64,000 bases of DNA, taken from Rhodospirillaceae bacterium (GTDB lineage Bacteria; Pseudomonadota; Alphaproteobacteria; Bin65). The translations under genes and the position numbers were made by a program. Below are positions 22,095-29,715 of the stretch, in pieces; position 1 is the stretch's first letter, and the number at the start of each line of letters is the position of its first letter. The notes below the pieces were generated by a model. The model was not told where the DNA came from. It saw only the letters and a list, made by a program, of their open reading frames with translations, and searched no databases. Where the stretch lies: assembly GCA_028819475.1 (NCBI GenBank), contig JAPPLJ010000008.1, forward strand, positions 1 through 64,000, in the 5' to 3' direction.

Positions 22095-22958
22095 ATGCCG
22101 GAGTTCATCAGCGCCAGCGAACCGGCCATCAGGCTCGGTTTCTTTCTCGGCATTTTCGCCCTGGTCGCGCTGTGGGAGATCGCCGCGCCGCGGCGGTCGC
22201 TCTCCCGGCCGCGCTGGCTGCGCTGGTACGGCAATATCGGCATCGTGGCGCTCAACACGGTCCTGGTGCGGTTGATCTTTCCGCTGGCGCCCGTCGGGCT
22301 GGCCCTGCTCGCAGCGGAACGCGGCTGGGGCCTGCTCAACGCGGTCCCTCTGCCCTTCTGGCTCGAGGTCGCGATTGCCGTCGTCGTGCTGGACTTGGTC
22401 ATCTATCTCCAGCACGTCATGTTCCACGCCGTGCCGGCGCTGTGGCGGCTGCACCGCATGCACCATGCCGACCTGGATTTCGACGTGACGACCGGCTCCC
22501 GGTTCCATCCGGTCGAGATCGTCCTTTCTGTCCTGCTCAAGCTGGCCGCCGTCGCCGTGATCGGCCCGCCGGCCGTTGCCGTGCTGATTTTCGAGGTGCT
22601 GCTGAACGGCACCTCCATGTTCAATCACGGCAACGTGCGCCTGCCCGCGGCGCTCGACCGGGCGTTGCGCTGGATCGTCGTGACGCCGGACATGCACCGG
22701 GTCCACCATTCCGACATCCCGGCGGAGACCAACAGCAATTTCGGCTTCAACCTGCCCTGGTGGGACCGGCTGTTCGGCACCTACCGGGCGCAGCCGGCAC
22801 TTGGCCACGAGGGAATGACGATCGGTCTCGATACCTTCCGCGACACGGACGAGCTGCATTTGCACCGAATGCTCTTGCAGCCTTTCCGGCGCGGCAGGGG
22901 CGGCTACGCGATCAACCGCCGACCCTGGGACGGCGGCGGGGACGGCGGGGACTCCTGA
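22095..22958 (+). CDS. Sterol desaturase / fatty acid hydroxylase family protein
   Basis: A 287-residue polytopic membrane di-iron enzyme of the fatty acid hydroxylase superfamily. At least four hydrophobic segments precede or flank the histidine boxes H-V-M-F-H, H-R-M-H-H and H-R-V-H-H, which ligate the two irons. The family N-F-G-F-N-L-P-W-W-D-R-L-F-G-T-Y motif follows. Substrate cannot be told; related bacterial proteins hydroxylate lipids or carotenoids. The ATG at 22095 is chosen because it precedes the first hydrophobic segment; the in-frame extension upstream is antisense-like tail from recG. It ends 6 bp from the convergent SDR gene. Confidence 0.85.
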   Translation: MPEFISASEPAIRLGFFLGIFALVALWEIAAPRRSLSRPRWLRWYGNIGIVALNTVLVRLIFPLAPVGLALLAAERGWGLLNAVPLPFWLEVAIAVVVLDLVIYLQHVMFHAVPALWRLHRMHHADLDFDVTTGSRFHPVEIVLSVLLKLAAVAVIGPPAVAVLIFEVLLNGTSMFNHGNVRLPAALDRALRWIVVTPDMHRVHHSDIPAETNSNFGFNLPWWDRLFGTYRAQPALGHEGMTIGLDTFRDTDELHLHRMLLQPFRRGRGGYAINRRPWDGGGDGGDS

Positions 22959-22964
22959 CCCCGG

Positions 22965-23669
22965 CTACACCGAGCGCGTGATGCCGCCGTCGACGCGGAT
23001 ATTCTGGCCGGTGATGTACGCGCCGCCCGGCGATGCCAGAAAGGCAATGGTTTCGGCAATCTCGCCGACCGTGCCGTAGCGCTGCATCGGGATTGTCGCG
23101 CTGAATTCCGCCTGCTCCGGGAAGCTGTCGATATAGCCCGGCAGTACGTTGTTCATGCGGATATTGTCGGCAGCGTATTTGTCGGCGAAGAGCTTGGCGT
23201 AGGCGCCGAGCCCGGCCCGGAACACGCTCGACGTGGGGTAGGTCGGCGACGGCTCGTAGGCGGCATAGGTCGAGATGTTGACGATGGCGCCGCCGTCCTG
23301 GCGCTGCATGACCGGCGTCACCAGCCGGGCTGCGCGCACGACGCAGAGGAAATAGACCTCCATGCCGGTGTGCCAGTCGTCGTCGCTGATCTCCAGGATC
23401 GGCGCCCGCGGGCCGTGGCCGGCGCTGTTGACCAGCACGTCGATCCGGCCCCAGGCCGCTATCGTCTTGTCGACCAGCGCCTGGAGATCGTCGTTCGACC
23501 GGTTGGACCCGGTGACACCGACGCCGCCCAACTCATCCGCCAGCGCCTCGCCCTTGCCGGAAGAGGACAGGATGGCGATCCGGTAGCCCAGTTCCGCCAG
23601 TCTGCGGGCCGCCGCGGCGCCCATGCCGCTACCCGCCGCCGTCAGCACGGCAACCTTTTCGTCAGCCAT
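22965..23669 (-). CDS. SDR-family oxidoreductase with altered active site
   Basis: A 234-residue short-chain dehydrogenase/reductase fold. The dinucleotide motif T-A-A-G-S-G-M-G is at residues 10-17, N-S-A-G near residue 85, and the catalytic-type Ser lies in V-N-I-S-T-Y-A-A-Y. The Tyr motif reads Y-P-T-S-S instead of Y-x-x-x-K, so the usual Lys is missing. The C-terminal G-Q-N-I-R-V-D-G-G-I is typical. NAD(P)-binding is likely; catalysis by the classical mechanism is uncertain. It is monocistronic, convergent with the desaturase gene. Confidence 0.82.
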   Translation of the reverse strand: MADEKVAVLTAAGSGMGAAAARRLAELGYRIAILSSSGKGEALADELGGVGVTGSNRSNDDLQALVDKTIAAWGRIDVLVNSAGHGPRAPILEISDDDWHTGMEVYFLCVVRAARLVTPVMQRQDGGAIVNISTYAAYEPSPTYPTSSVFRAGLGAYAKLFADKYAADNIRMNNVLPGYIDSFPEQAEFSATIPMQRYGTVGEIAETIAFLASPGGAYITGQNIRVDGGITRSV

Positions 23670-23891
23670 CGTAGCCCCTCTCCCCGGAAATCGTTTCGCC
23701 GCGGACCGGTTGTAGCGGAACTGCCAGGTCAGTCACCGGAAAATGTCAGCGCGCCGGGGAAACCCGATGCCAAGCGGCGCAGGCCTCCCGCCCCGCCGCA
23801 TCGGATGCGGCGGCCCCGGTGGCCTGGATTGCCGAGCGGCGACCGGTGGACGCCACCCCCGGAAGGAGCAGCGCCCAAGGCCGTCCGTTGC

Positions 23892-25211
23892 CTACAGCTT
23901 CTGTTTGCGGAAGTCGAAGCGCGGCGGCAGCAAGGATTCCATTTCCGCGCGCGGGATCCGCCGCTTGACGACGAATTTGTCGCTCAGAACTTGGCTCATA
24001 TAGCAGTCGATCATGCCGCTGTGATCCTCGCCGCGCAGCAGCTTGGCCCCTTGCGGATGCGCGAGGGAATTTTCCATCTCCAGGCCTTCAAGCGCCTGGA
24101 TGGCGCCCGGCGTGTCCTTCTTGCGCTGCCAGCCCGACGCTTCGATGGCCTTTTTCAGCACGAAAAAGTTCTCGTAGGACTGCCAGGCATGGCTCTTCGC
24201 CATGACCCGGTCGGAGCCGTTTTCCTGGGCATGGACCGGATCGATATTCATCATTTCGATGAATTTCTTGTGGTGCTCGTCGTTCTTGTACTCCAGCGGG
24301 CGCGGGAAGTTCTCGAGGAAATAGACGTTTTCCGCGGCGCCGTTGATCGCTTTCGGGTGGATCGCCTCGATCGTGCCACTGACGGAGTACATCTTCATCT
24401 TCTCGTCGAGCCGCATTGCCTTCGACTGGGTATAGAAGGCGACCGACAACGCGCCGAAAAAGACCGAGAACAGGACCTCGGTTTCTTCCGGAATCTTCGC
24501 GAGATACGGCACCAGATCCTTCGTACCCAGCGGCACCGCGATCGGATCGTTGACCTTGCCACCCATCGATTCGATCAGCTTGCGATGTTCCTGGTGATGA
24601 CTGTGGCCCCAGGCATAGTCGGGGAAGATCATCGTCCAGTTCTTGCCGAGATTCTTGAAAGCCCAGGGAGCGCCCGCCGCCGCCAGGGCGTAGGTGTCGG
24701 TGCCGGTGCGGAAACTGTAGCGCGAGCCCCTGGAGCCGGTTGCTTCGGTCGCCTCGCCGGCGGAGAAATAGGGCGTCTTCAGTTCGGTCGCGATCGGGAT
24801 CGACGCGAGCATGATGCCGGAATGGACGGAGCCGACGACGAAACGCGCTCTTGAGCGCTGAATCAGCGAACGCAGCTTGCGCGCGCCCGCAGCCGGATTC
24901 GATTCCGTATCGACCACCGGCACTTCGAGCTTCCGGCCGGCGATGCCGCCGCCCTCGTTGATCAGCGTCGCGGCAGCCTTGGCGCATTTGTCGTGCCAGT
25001 AGCCCCACGACGAAAATCCGCCCGTCAGTTCGCATTGATGCCCGATCACTATGGGTCCGCTCTCCTTGGCGACGAGATCGCGGGTGAGCGACAGATAGGC
25101 TGTCGACGCCACCGCGCCGCCGGCCAGGGCGGTCTGCAAGAAAGACCGGCGCGGCAGTTCCGTCCGAACCTTCTTTGCAGTCGAATTGCTTTTCTCGAAT
25201 TTGCGGGTCAT
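23892..25211 (-). CDS. ABC transporter substrate-binding protein (Leu/amide type), Tat-exported
   Basis: A 439-residue periplasmic binding protein of the branched-chain amino acid/urea/amide type (Peripla_BP_6). The N-terminus carries a twin-arginine signal (R-R-S-F-L-Q at residues 21-26, then a hydrophobic A/G/V segment). The mature start is V-I-G-H-Q-C-E-L-T-G. The ligand is unknown; the G-x-x-x-S-W-G-Y-W and Y-F-S-A-G-E-A-T segments resemble amide- or urea-binding relatives more than LivJ. It is the last gene of the operon livH-livM-livG-livF-SBP, 20 bp after livF. Placing the binding protein last is less common. Confidence 0.85.
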   Translation of the reverse strand: MTRKFEKSNSTAKKVRTELPRRSFLQTALAGGAVASTAYLSLTRDLVAKESGPIVIGHQCELTGGFSSWGYWHDKCAKAAATLINEGGGIAGRKLEVPVVDTESNPAAGARKLRSLIQRSRARFVVGSVHSGIMLASIPIATELKTPYFSAGEATEATGSRGSRYSFRTGTDTYALAAAGAPWAFKNLGKNWTMIFPDYAWGHSHHQEHRKLIESMGGKVNDPIAVPLGTKDLVPYLAKIPEETEVLFSVFFGALSVAFYTQSKAMRLDEKMKMYSVSGTIEAIHPKAINGAAENVYFLENFPRPLEYKNDEHHKKFIEMMNIDPVHAQENGSDRVMAKSHAWQSYENFFVLKKAIEASGWQRKKDTPGAIQALEGLEMENSLAHPQGAKLLRGEDHSGMIDCYMSQVLSDKFVVKRRIPRAEMESLLPPRFDFRKQKL

Positions 25212-25231
25212 TTCCTTACTCCCTAAAGTTT

Positions 25232-25930
25232 CTAAGCGGCCATACCGAGATACCGATGAATGACATCGGGCTGGGTCTTGAGGTCTGCAGCGCTCGACCG
25301 ATGGACGATGGCCCCTTTTTCCATCAGGTAGATGACGCTGCAAATCTTGAAGGCTGTCACCAGATTTTGCTCGACAAGAAGAATGGAAACGCCGGTCTTG
25401 TTGATCTTGCGGATTTCGGACCGGATTTCCTTGATCAGGATCGGCATGATTCCTTCGGTCGGCTCATCGAGTATCAGCAGTTTGGGCTGCATGACGAGGC
25501 AGCGCGCGATCGCCAGCTGTTGCTGCTCGCCGCCGGACAGCGTGCCGCCCTTTTGAGTGAGCCGTTCCTGCAATTGCGGGAAGCGACCGAACACCAGGGC
25601 GCGTTGCTGCGCCGACGGTTCGCTCCTGAGGCCGAGAAAGAGATTCTCCTCGACGGTGAGATTCGGAAAAATCCCCCGCCCCTGGGGAACATAGCCGATG
25701 CCGTGAGCCGGCACCCTGTGCGCCGCAAGACCGGTAAGGTCGACGCCGTCGAACGTCGCCCGCCCCGCCGAGGCCCGGACAAGACCCATGATCGCCTTCA
25801 GCGTGGTCGTCTTGCCCACGCCGTTGCGGCCCAGCAGACCGACGATTTCGCCGTCGGCGACATCCAGCGAAACGCCCTGGAGCACTTCCACCTTGCCGTA
25901 ACTGGCGTGAAGGTCGCGCACCTCAAGCAT
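25232..25930 (-). CDS. livF: Branched-chain amino acid/amide ABC transporter ATPase LivF
   Basis: A 232-residue ABC ATPase. Walker A G-R-N-G-V-G-K-T-T is at residue 34, the signature L-S-G-G-E-Q-Q-Q near residue 132, and Walker B L-L-I-L-D-E-P-T-E-G just after. The short length and G-Y-V-P-Q-G-R segment are characteristic of LivF. It overlaps livG by 8 bp in the same operon. Confidence 0.9.
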   Translation of the reverse strand: MLEVRDLHASYGKVEVLQGVSLDVADGEIVGLLGRNGVGKTTTLKAIMGLVRASAGRATFDGVDLTGLAAHRVPAHGIGYVPQGRGIFPNLTVEENLFLGLRSEPSAQQRALVFGRFPQLQERLTQKGGTLSGGEQQQLAIARCLVMQPKLLILDEPTEGIMPILIKEIRSEIRKINKTGVSILLVEQNLVTAFKICSVIYLMEKGAIVHRSSAADLKTQPDVIHRYLGMAA

Positions 25931-26693
25931 CGGGATCGTCCTCGTCGTCCTCTTCTTCGCCGAGATAGGCTTCCCGCACAGCAGCGTTGTTCGCGATCTC
26001 GTCCGGAGCGCCCCGGGCGAGGATGCCGCCCTGCGCCATTACCGTGATCCTGTCGGCGAGATCGAACACGACCGGCATGTCGTGCTCGATGACGATAATA
26101 TCGACCGCCTCGGCCAGATGGCGGATTTTCTCGACCGTCGCCGCGGTTTCCGCCGGCCCCATCCCGCAGATCGGCTCGTCGAGCAGGAGAAGGGACGGCC
26201 CGGTGGCCAGGGCTATGCCGATTTCCAGCAAGGCGACGTCGCCGTAGGACAGTGTGCCCGCCGGGACGCTGCGCAGCCCGGAAAGGCCGGTCTGTTCCAG
26301 GATTTCGTCGACGCGCTCGGCGGTCCGGCCGAAGCGGGAGCGGCTGGCGAAGGGATGCATGACGCCCTGCCTCGCCTGCGCCGCGATCCACAGATTTTCC
26401 GCCACGGTCATCGAATCGAAGACGCTCTTGATCTGCAGCGACCGGCTCATGCCGAGACGGCTGATCCGGTGCGGCGCCATCCCCGAGATATCCGTGCCGC
26501 GAAACCGCACCGTGCCGGAATCCGATTTGAGCATGCCGGAGATCGTGTTGAACAAGGTCGTCTTGCCGGCCCCGTTCGGGCCGATAATCGCGTGCAGCAC
26601 GTCCGGTTCGAAGTCGAGCGTCACATGGTCCAGCGCAACCAGGCCGCCGAAGCGCTTGGTCAGGTTGTCGATCTCCAGCATGGGCGCGGTCAT
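25923..26693 (-). CDS. livG: Branched-chain amino acid/amide ABC transporter ATPase LivG
   Basis: A 256-residue ABC ATPase, partner of LivF. Walker A is G-P-N-G-A-G-K-T-T. The R-S-L-Q-I-K-S-V-F Q-loop region and the L-S-Y-G-D-V-A-L-L signature variant (serine-tyrosine-glycine, usual in LivG) are present. Walker B L-L-L-L-D-E-P-I-C-G follows. It ends with an acidic tail (E-E-E-D-D-E-D-D). It overlaps livM by 4 bp and livF by 8 bp. Confidence 0.9.
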   Translation of the reverse strand: MTAPMLEIDNLTKRFGGLVALDHVTLDFEPDVLHAIIGPNGAGKTTLFNTISGMLKSDSGTVRFRGTDISGMAPHRISRLGMSRSLQIKSVFDSMTVAENLWIAAQARQGVMHPFASRSRFGRTAERVDEILEQTGLSGLRSVPAGTLSYGDVALLEIGIALATGPSLLLLDEPICGMGPAETAATVEKIRHLAEAVDIIVIEHDMPVVFDLADRITVMAQGGILARGAPDEIANNAAVREAYLGEEEDDEDDPDA

Positions 26694-27736
26694 GAGCGAC
26701 CTTCGCCGCGGACCGGCGCGGCGGCGGCGTCCTCTTCGTGCGGCGGCTCCCCTCCGGCCGCCCGATTCGGGGACGGCTGGGTCAGGCGGTCAAGCAACGC
26801 ATTCCAGAAACCCATCAGCCCCTTGGGCGCGAAGATAACCGTCAGAATGACGACGATTCCGACCAGAATGGGATAGTGCTCCCACATATTGGAAAGTTCT
26901 TCGCGGACGACGATCAGGAGCGCGGTGCCGACCACCGGGCCGAACAGCGTCCCCGCACCGCCGATGATCGTCCAGACCACGCCCTCCCCGGACACATGAT
27001 AAAACATGTACGTCGCCGAAGCATAACGCCCGAACATGGCGAACAGGCACCCCGCCAGCCCGGCGAACGCGCCCGCGATCACGAAGGCCGACCAGCGCAG
27101 GAAGTAGACGTTCAAGCCGATCAGGGATGCGCGAACATCGTTCTCCCGTACCGCCATGAGCGCCATGCCGAACGGGCTCCGGACGATCAGGAACTTCACG
27201 AAATAGGCCGCTGCTACAACTGCGAGAATAAAGAAATACTGCACCGTCTGGTCTGTGAGGCTGAGTTCGAATTCGCCGATTTCCAGCATGGCCGGCATGA
27301 CAAAACTCGTTCCGTCGTCGCCGCCGGTCAGCGGTTTCGCGCTCAAGGCGATAAAGTAGAAAATCAGCGAGAAGACGACGGTGATGATCGCGAAATAATG
27401 CCAGGTGAGCCGGACCGCGAGCGCGCCGGTGATCGCCGCCGTTCCGACGGCAACCGCCATGCCGAGCCCCAGGGCCGGCCAGAATCCGAGTCCGAGCTTG
27501 GCGATGCCGATTGCAACGCCGAACATGCCCATCCCGAAAAACAACGCCTGCCCGAAAGACAGCAGCCCGGCATAGCCGAACAGAATATTGACGCTTGCCG
27601 CGAACAGGGACCAGATCAGGACTTCGGCCAGGATATCGAGCCAGAATTCGTGTTCGAGCGCCTGCAGGATCCAGGGCGCCACGATCAGAAGCGCCACAAC
27701 GGCAAGCAGGACGGTACGGTCGATGCGCGCCTTCAT
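26690..27736 (-). CDS. livM: Branched-chain amino acid/amide ABC transporter permease LivM
   Basis: A 348-residue inner-membrane permease with about nine to ten hydrophobic segments. The LivM signature G-Y-A-G-L-L-S-F-G-Q-A-L-F-F-G is near residue 55 and the EAA-like loop R-E-N-D-V-R-A-S-L-I-G-L is in the second half. The ATG at 27734-27736 overlaps the livH stop codon (ATGA); longer in-frame starts run antisense into livH. The C-terminal 30 residues are hydrophilic. Confidence 0.9.
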   Translation of the reverse strand: MKARIDRTVLLAVVALLIVAPWILQALEHEFWLDILAEVLIWSLFAASVNILFGYAGLLSFGQALFFGMGMFGVAIGIAKLGLGFWPALGLGMAVAVGTAAITGALAVRLTWHYFAIITVVFSLIFYFIALSAKPLTGGDDGTSFVMPAMLEIGEFELSLTDQTVQYFFILAVVAAAYFVKFLIVRSPFGMALMAVRENDVRASLIGLNVYFLRWSAFVIAGAFAGLAGCLFAMFGRYASATYMFYHVSGEGVVWTIIGGAGTLFGPVVGTALLIVVREELSNMWEHYPILVGIVVILTVIFAPKGLMGFWNALLDRLTQPSPNRAAGGEPPHEEDAAAAPVRGEGRS

Positions 27737-28590
27737 CGCGTTGCGCCGGTGAAGAGCCCGTGCGGCCGTGCAATCAGAACGGCGCTCATGAGGCAGAGCG
27801 ATACGATGCGCGCGACTGTCGGATCGGTGAAGCTGGTCACCACGCCTTCGGTAACGGCAAGAAGAACCGCGGCGGCCACCGTTCCCGGCAGGTTGCCCAG
27901 GCCCCCGATTATGACCGCCATGAAGCAGAAGGGCAGCACATCGACGCCGGTCTGGAAGTCCACGGTTGTGATCGGCGCGGCAACCGCCCCGCCGAGCGCG
28001 GCCATCGAGAATCCGAGGGCGAAGGTGACCATGTAGACAGTGCGCGCCGGCACCCCCATGGCAAGCGCGGTGTCGCGGTCGAAGCGGACGGCGCGCATCC
28101 ACGTACCCAGCTTCGTGCGATGCAGGAAGGCGAAGAACACGAAGATCGCGACGACGGAAACCGCCGCCGCAAAGATCCGGTAGTAATCATACTCTATGCC
28201 GAAGAGCGGTATCGTTCCTTCGATCGGCGGCAGAATGCGTTTCGGGGCGGCGCCATAGCCCGCCCGCACGACTTCCTGAATGATGATCGAGAGGCCGAAC
28301 GTCGCCACGATGGAGAGCGCCGCCATGCCGCGGATCGGCTGAATGACCGAGCGCTCGACCAGGGCCCCCAGCAAGAAGCCCAGCAGCGGCACGATCAGGA
28401 ACGCGAGCCAGTAGTTCCCGGTCGCTTCGAGCACGAACCAGGTGAGGACCGTCCCCACCATGAAAAAATCGCCGTGCGCCAGATTGATGATGTCGAGCAG
28501 ACCGAAGATGATCGATAGGCCAAGCGCGATCAGCGCAATGATCAATCCCCAGACCAGGCCGTTCAGGGCCAAGGCGATGACAAGATCCAT
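27733..28590 (-). CDS. livH: Branched-chain amino acid/amide ABC transporter permease LivH
   Basis: A 285-residue inner-membrane permease. It has the LivH opening N-G-L-V-W-G-L-I-I-A-L-I-A-L-G-L and the characteristic I-I-N-L-A-H-G-D-F-F-M-V-G near residue 37. About eight hydrophobic segments are visible. It is the first gene of the operon. The 189-bp gap upstream should hold the promoter, but no convincing -35/-10 pair stands out. Confidence 0.9.
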   Translation of the reverse strand: MDLVIALALNGLVWGLIIALIALGLSIIFGLLDIINLAHGDFFMVGTVLTWFVLEATGNYWLAFLIVPLLGFLLGALVERSVIQPIRGMAALSIVATFGLSIIIQEVVRAGYGAAPKRILPPIEGTIPLFGIEYDYYRIFAAAVSVVAIFVFFAFLHRTKLGTWMRAVRFDRDTALAMGVPARTVYMVTFALGFSMAALGGAVAAPITTVDFQTGVDVLPFCFMAVIIGGLGNLPGTVAAAVLLAVTEGVVTSFTDPTVARIVSLCLMSAVLIARPHGLFTGATR

Positions 28591-28779
28591 TGGCCGGCTG
28601 CTTACCCGAAGCGCTTTCCGCTATGCCGGAACCCGCTTCCGATTACGTCCGCGAGAGAGTTCAGGGTGAGATACAATTGGTAAAGTGTCCCCCGGTTTGA
28701 AAAAATGCGCGCAATCGAGGAATTTCCCGATCACCGCGCAAACGGTTCTCCGATTTGGAAAAGCTGGTTTGAACCGGCC

Positions 28780-29457
28780 CTATGCTGCCTGGACTGCGGC
28801 GCGAACCGCCGCCTCGCGCTGGGCCTGACGCTCGCTCGCCGCGGAACGGGCCGCCGCCTCGATGTCTGCGCCCGCCGCTTCCGGCGATCCGGCATCGAAC
28901 GGCGGCTGCGGATTGTATTCTATTGCGAGTTGTATCTTTTTCGCGACATCCGGGCCGAACAGTTCGCCGGCAACGGTCAGGGCGAAATCGATCCCGGCCG
29001 TCACCCCGCCGCCCGAGATGATGTTCCCGTCGATGACGACCCGGGACGGGTCCGGAATCGAGCCAAACGCCGACAACATTTCCCGCGACATCCAATGGCA
29101 CGCCGCCCGCCGCCCCTTCAGAAGCCCCGCCGCTCCGAGGACCAGAGAGCCCGTGCAGACCGACGTGACGTAGCGCGCGCCCTGGGCCTGCCGGCGAAGA
29201 AAATCCAGAGTGTCCGTATCCGTCAGCAGGGCGTTCATGCCGGCGCCGCCCGGCACGCAGACGAGGTCCAGCTGAGGACAGTCGTCATAGTTCACATCCG
29301 GCAGAATCCGCATTCCGCCGCCGGACCGCACCGGGTCGAGGGATTTCGAGACCAGCAGCACCTCGGTGTCGGGAAAATTGCAAAAAACCTCATGCGGCCC
29401 GGTCATATCGAGTTGCATAATGTCGGGAAAAAGCAGCAAGCCAATTCGAAATGCCAT
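28780..29457 (-). CDS. inhA: DJ-1/PfpI-family isonitrile hydratase-like protein
   Basis: A 225-residue DJ-1/PfpI superfamily protein. With the ATG at 29455-29457 the key residues fall at Asp17 (in M-Q-L-D-M-T-G-P-H-E), Cys101 and Thr102 (S-V-C-T-G-S). These are the same positions as the catalytic residues of Pseudomonas isonitrile hydratase InhA, which adds water to isonitriles to give N-formamides. The C-terminus has an Ala-rich helix. The longer in-frame extension upstream has no family similarity. It is a single gene between the liv operon and the RND pump; substrate is inferred from active-site numbering only. Confidence 0.8.
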   Translation of the reverse strand: MAFRIGLLLFPDIMQLDMTGPHEVFCNFPDTEVLLVSKSLDPVRSGGGMRILPDVNYDDCPQLDLVCVPGGAGMNALLTDTDTLDFLRRQAQGARYVTSVCTGSLVLGAAGLLKGRRAACHWMSREMLSAFGSIPDPSRVVIDGNIISGGGVTAGIDFALTVAGELFGPDVAKKIQLAIEYNPQPPFDAGSPEAAGADIEAAARSAASERQAQREAAVRAAVQAA

Positions 29458-29715
29458 GTCAGGACCATCGATTTCCATCCACCCGACAGGATGATTCCAC
29501 GATTTAGAAAGCCTTGCAACCTGCCGACTCCCAAGGCTTTGCAACGCTCCGGCAAATACGATCGGTTCGCGGATTCTCCCGGCCGCGGCGCGTCGACGGA
29601 ACGTCTCCGACGAGCCTGAGTCCGGCGAAAGATGCGTCCGCACGAATTCCGGTCGCCTTCGCCGGCGGGACTTTAGCGCGGTCCCGGTTTCCACCGGCAA
29701 AGCCGGCGGGCGACG

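Noticed and set aside
19778-22402. 874-codon minus-strand frame opposite recG
   Set aside because: recG is intact and unmistakable on the plus strand; the frame shows no domain.
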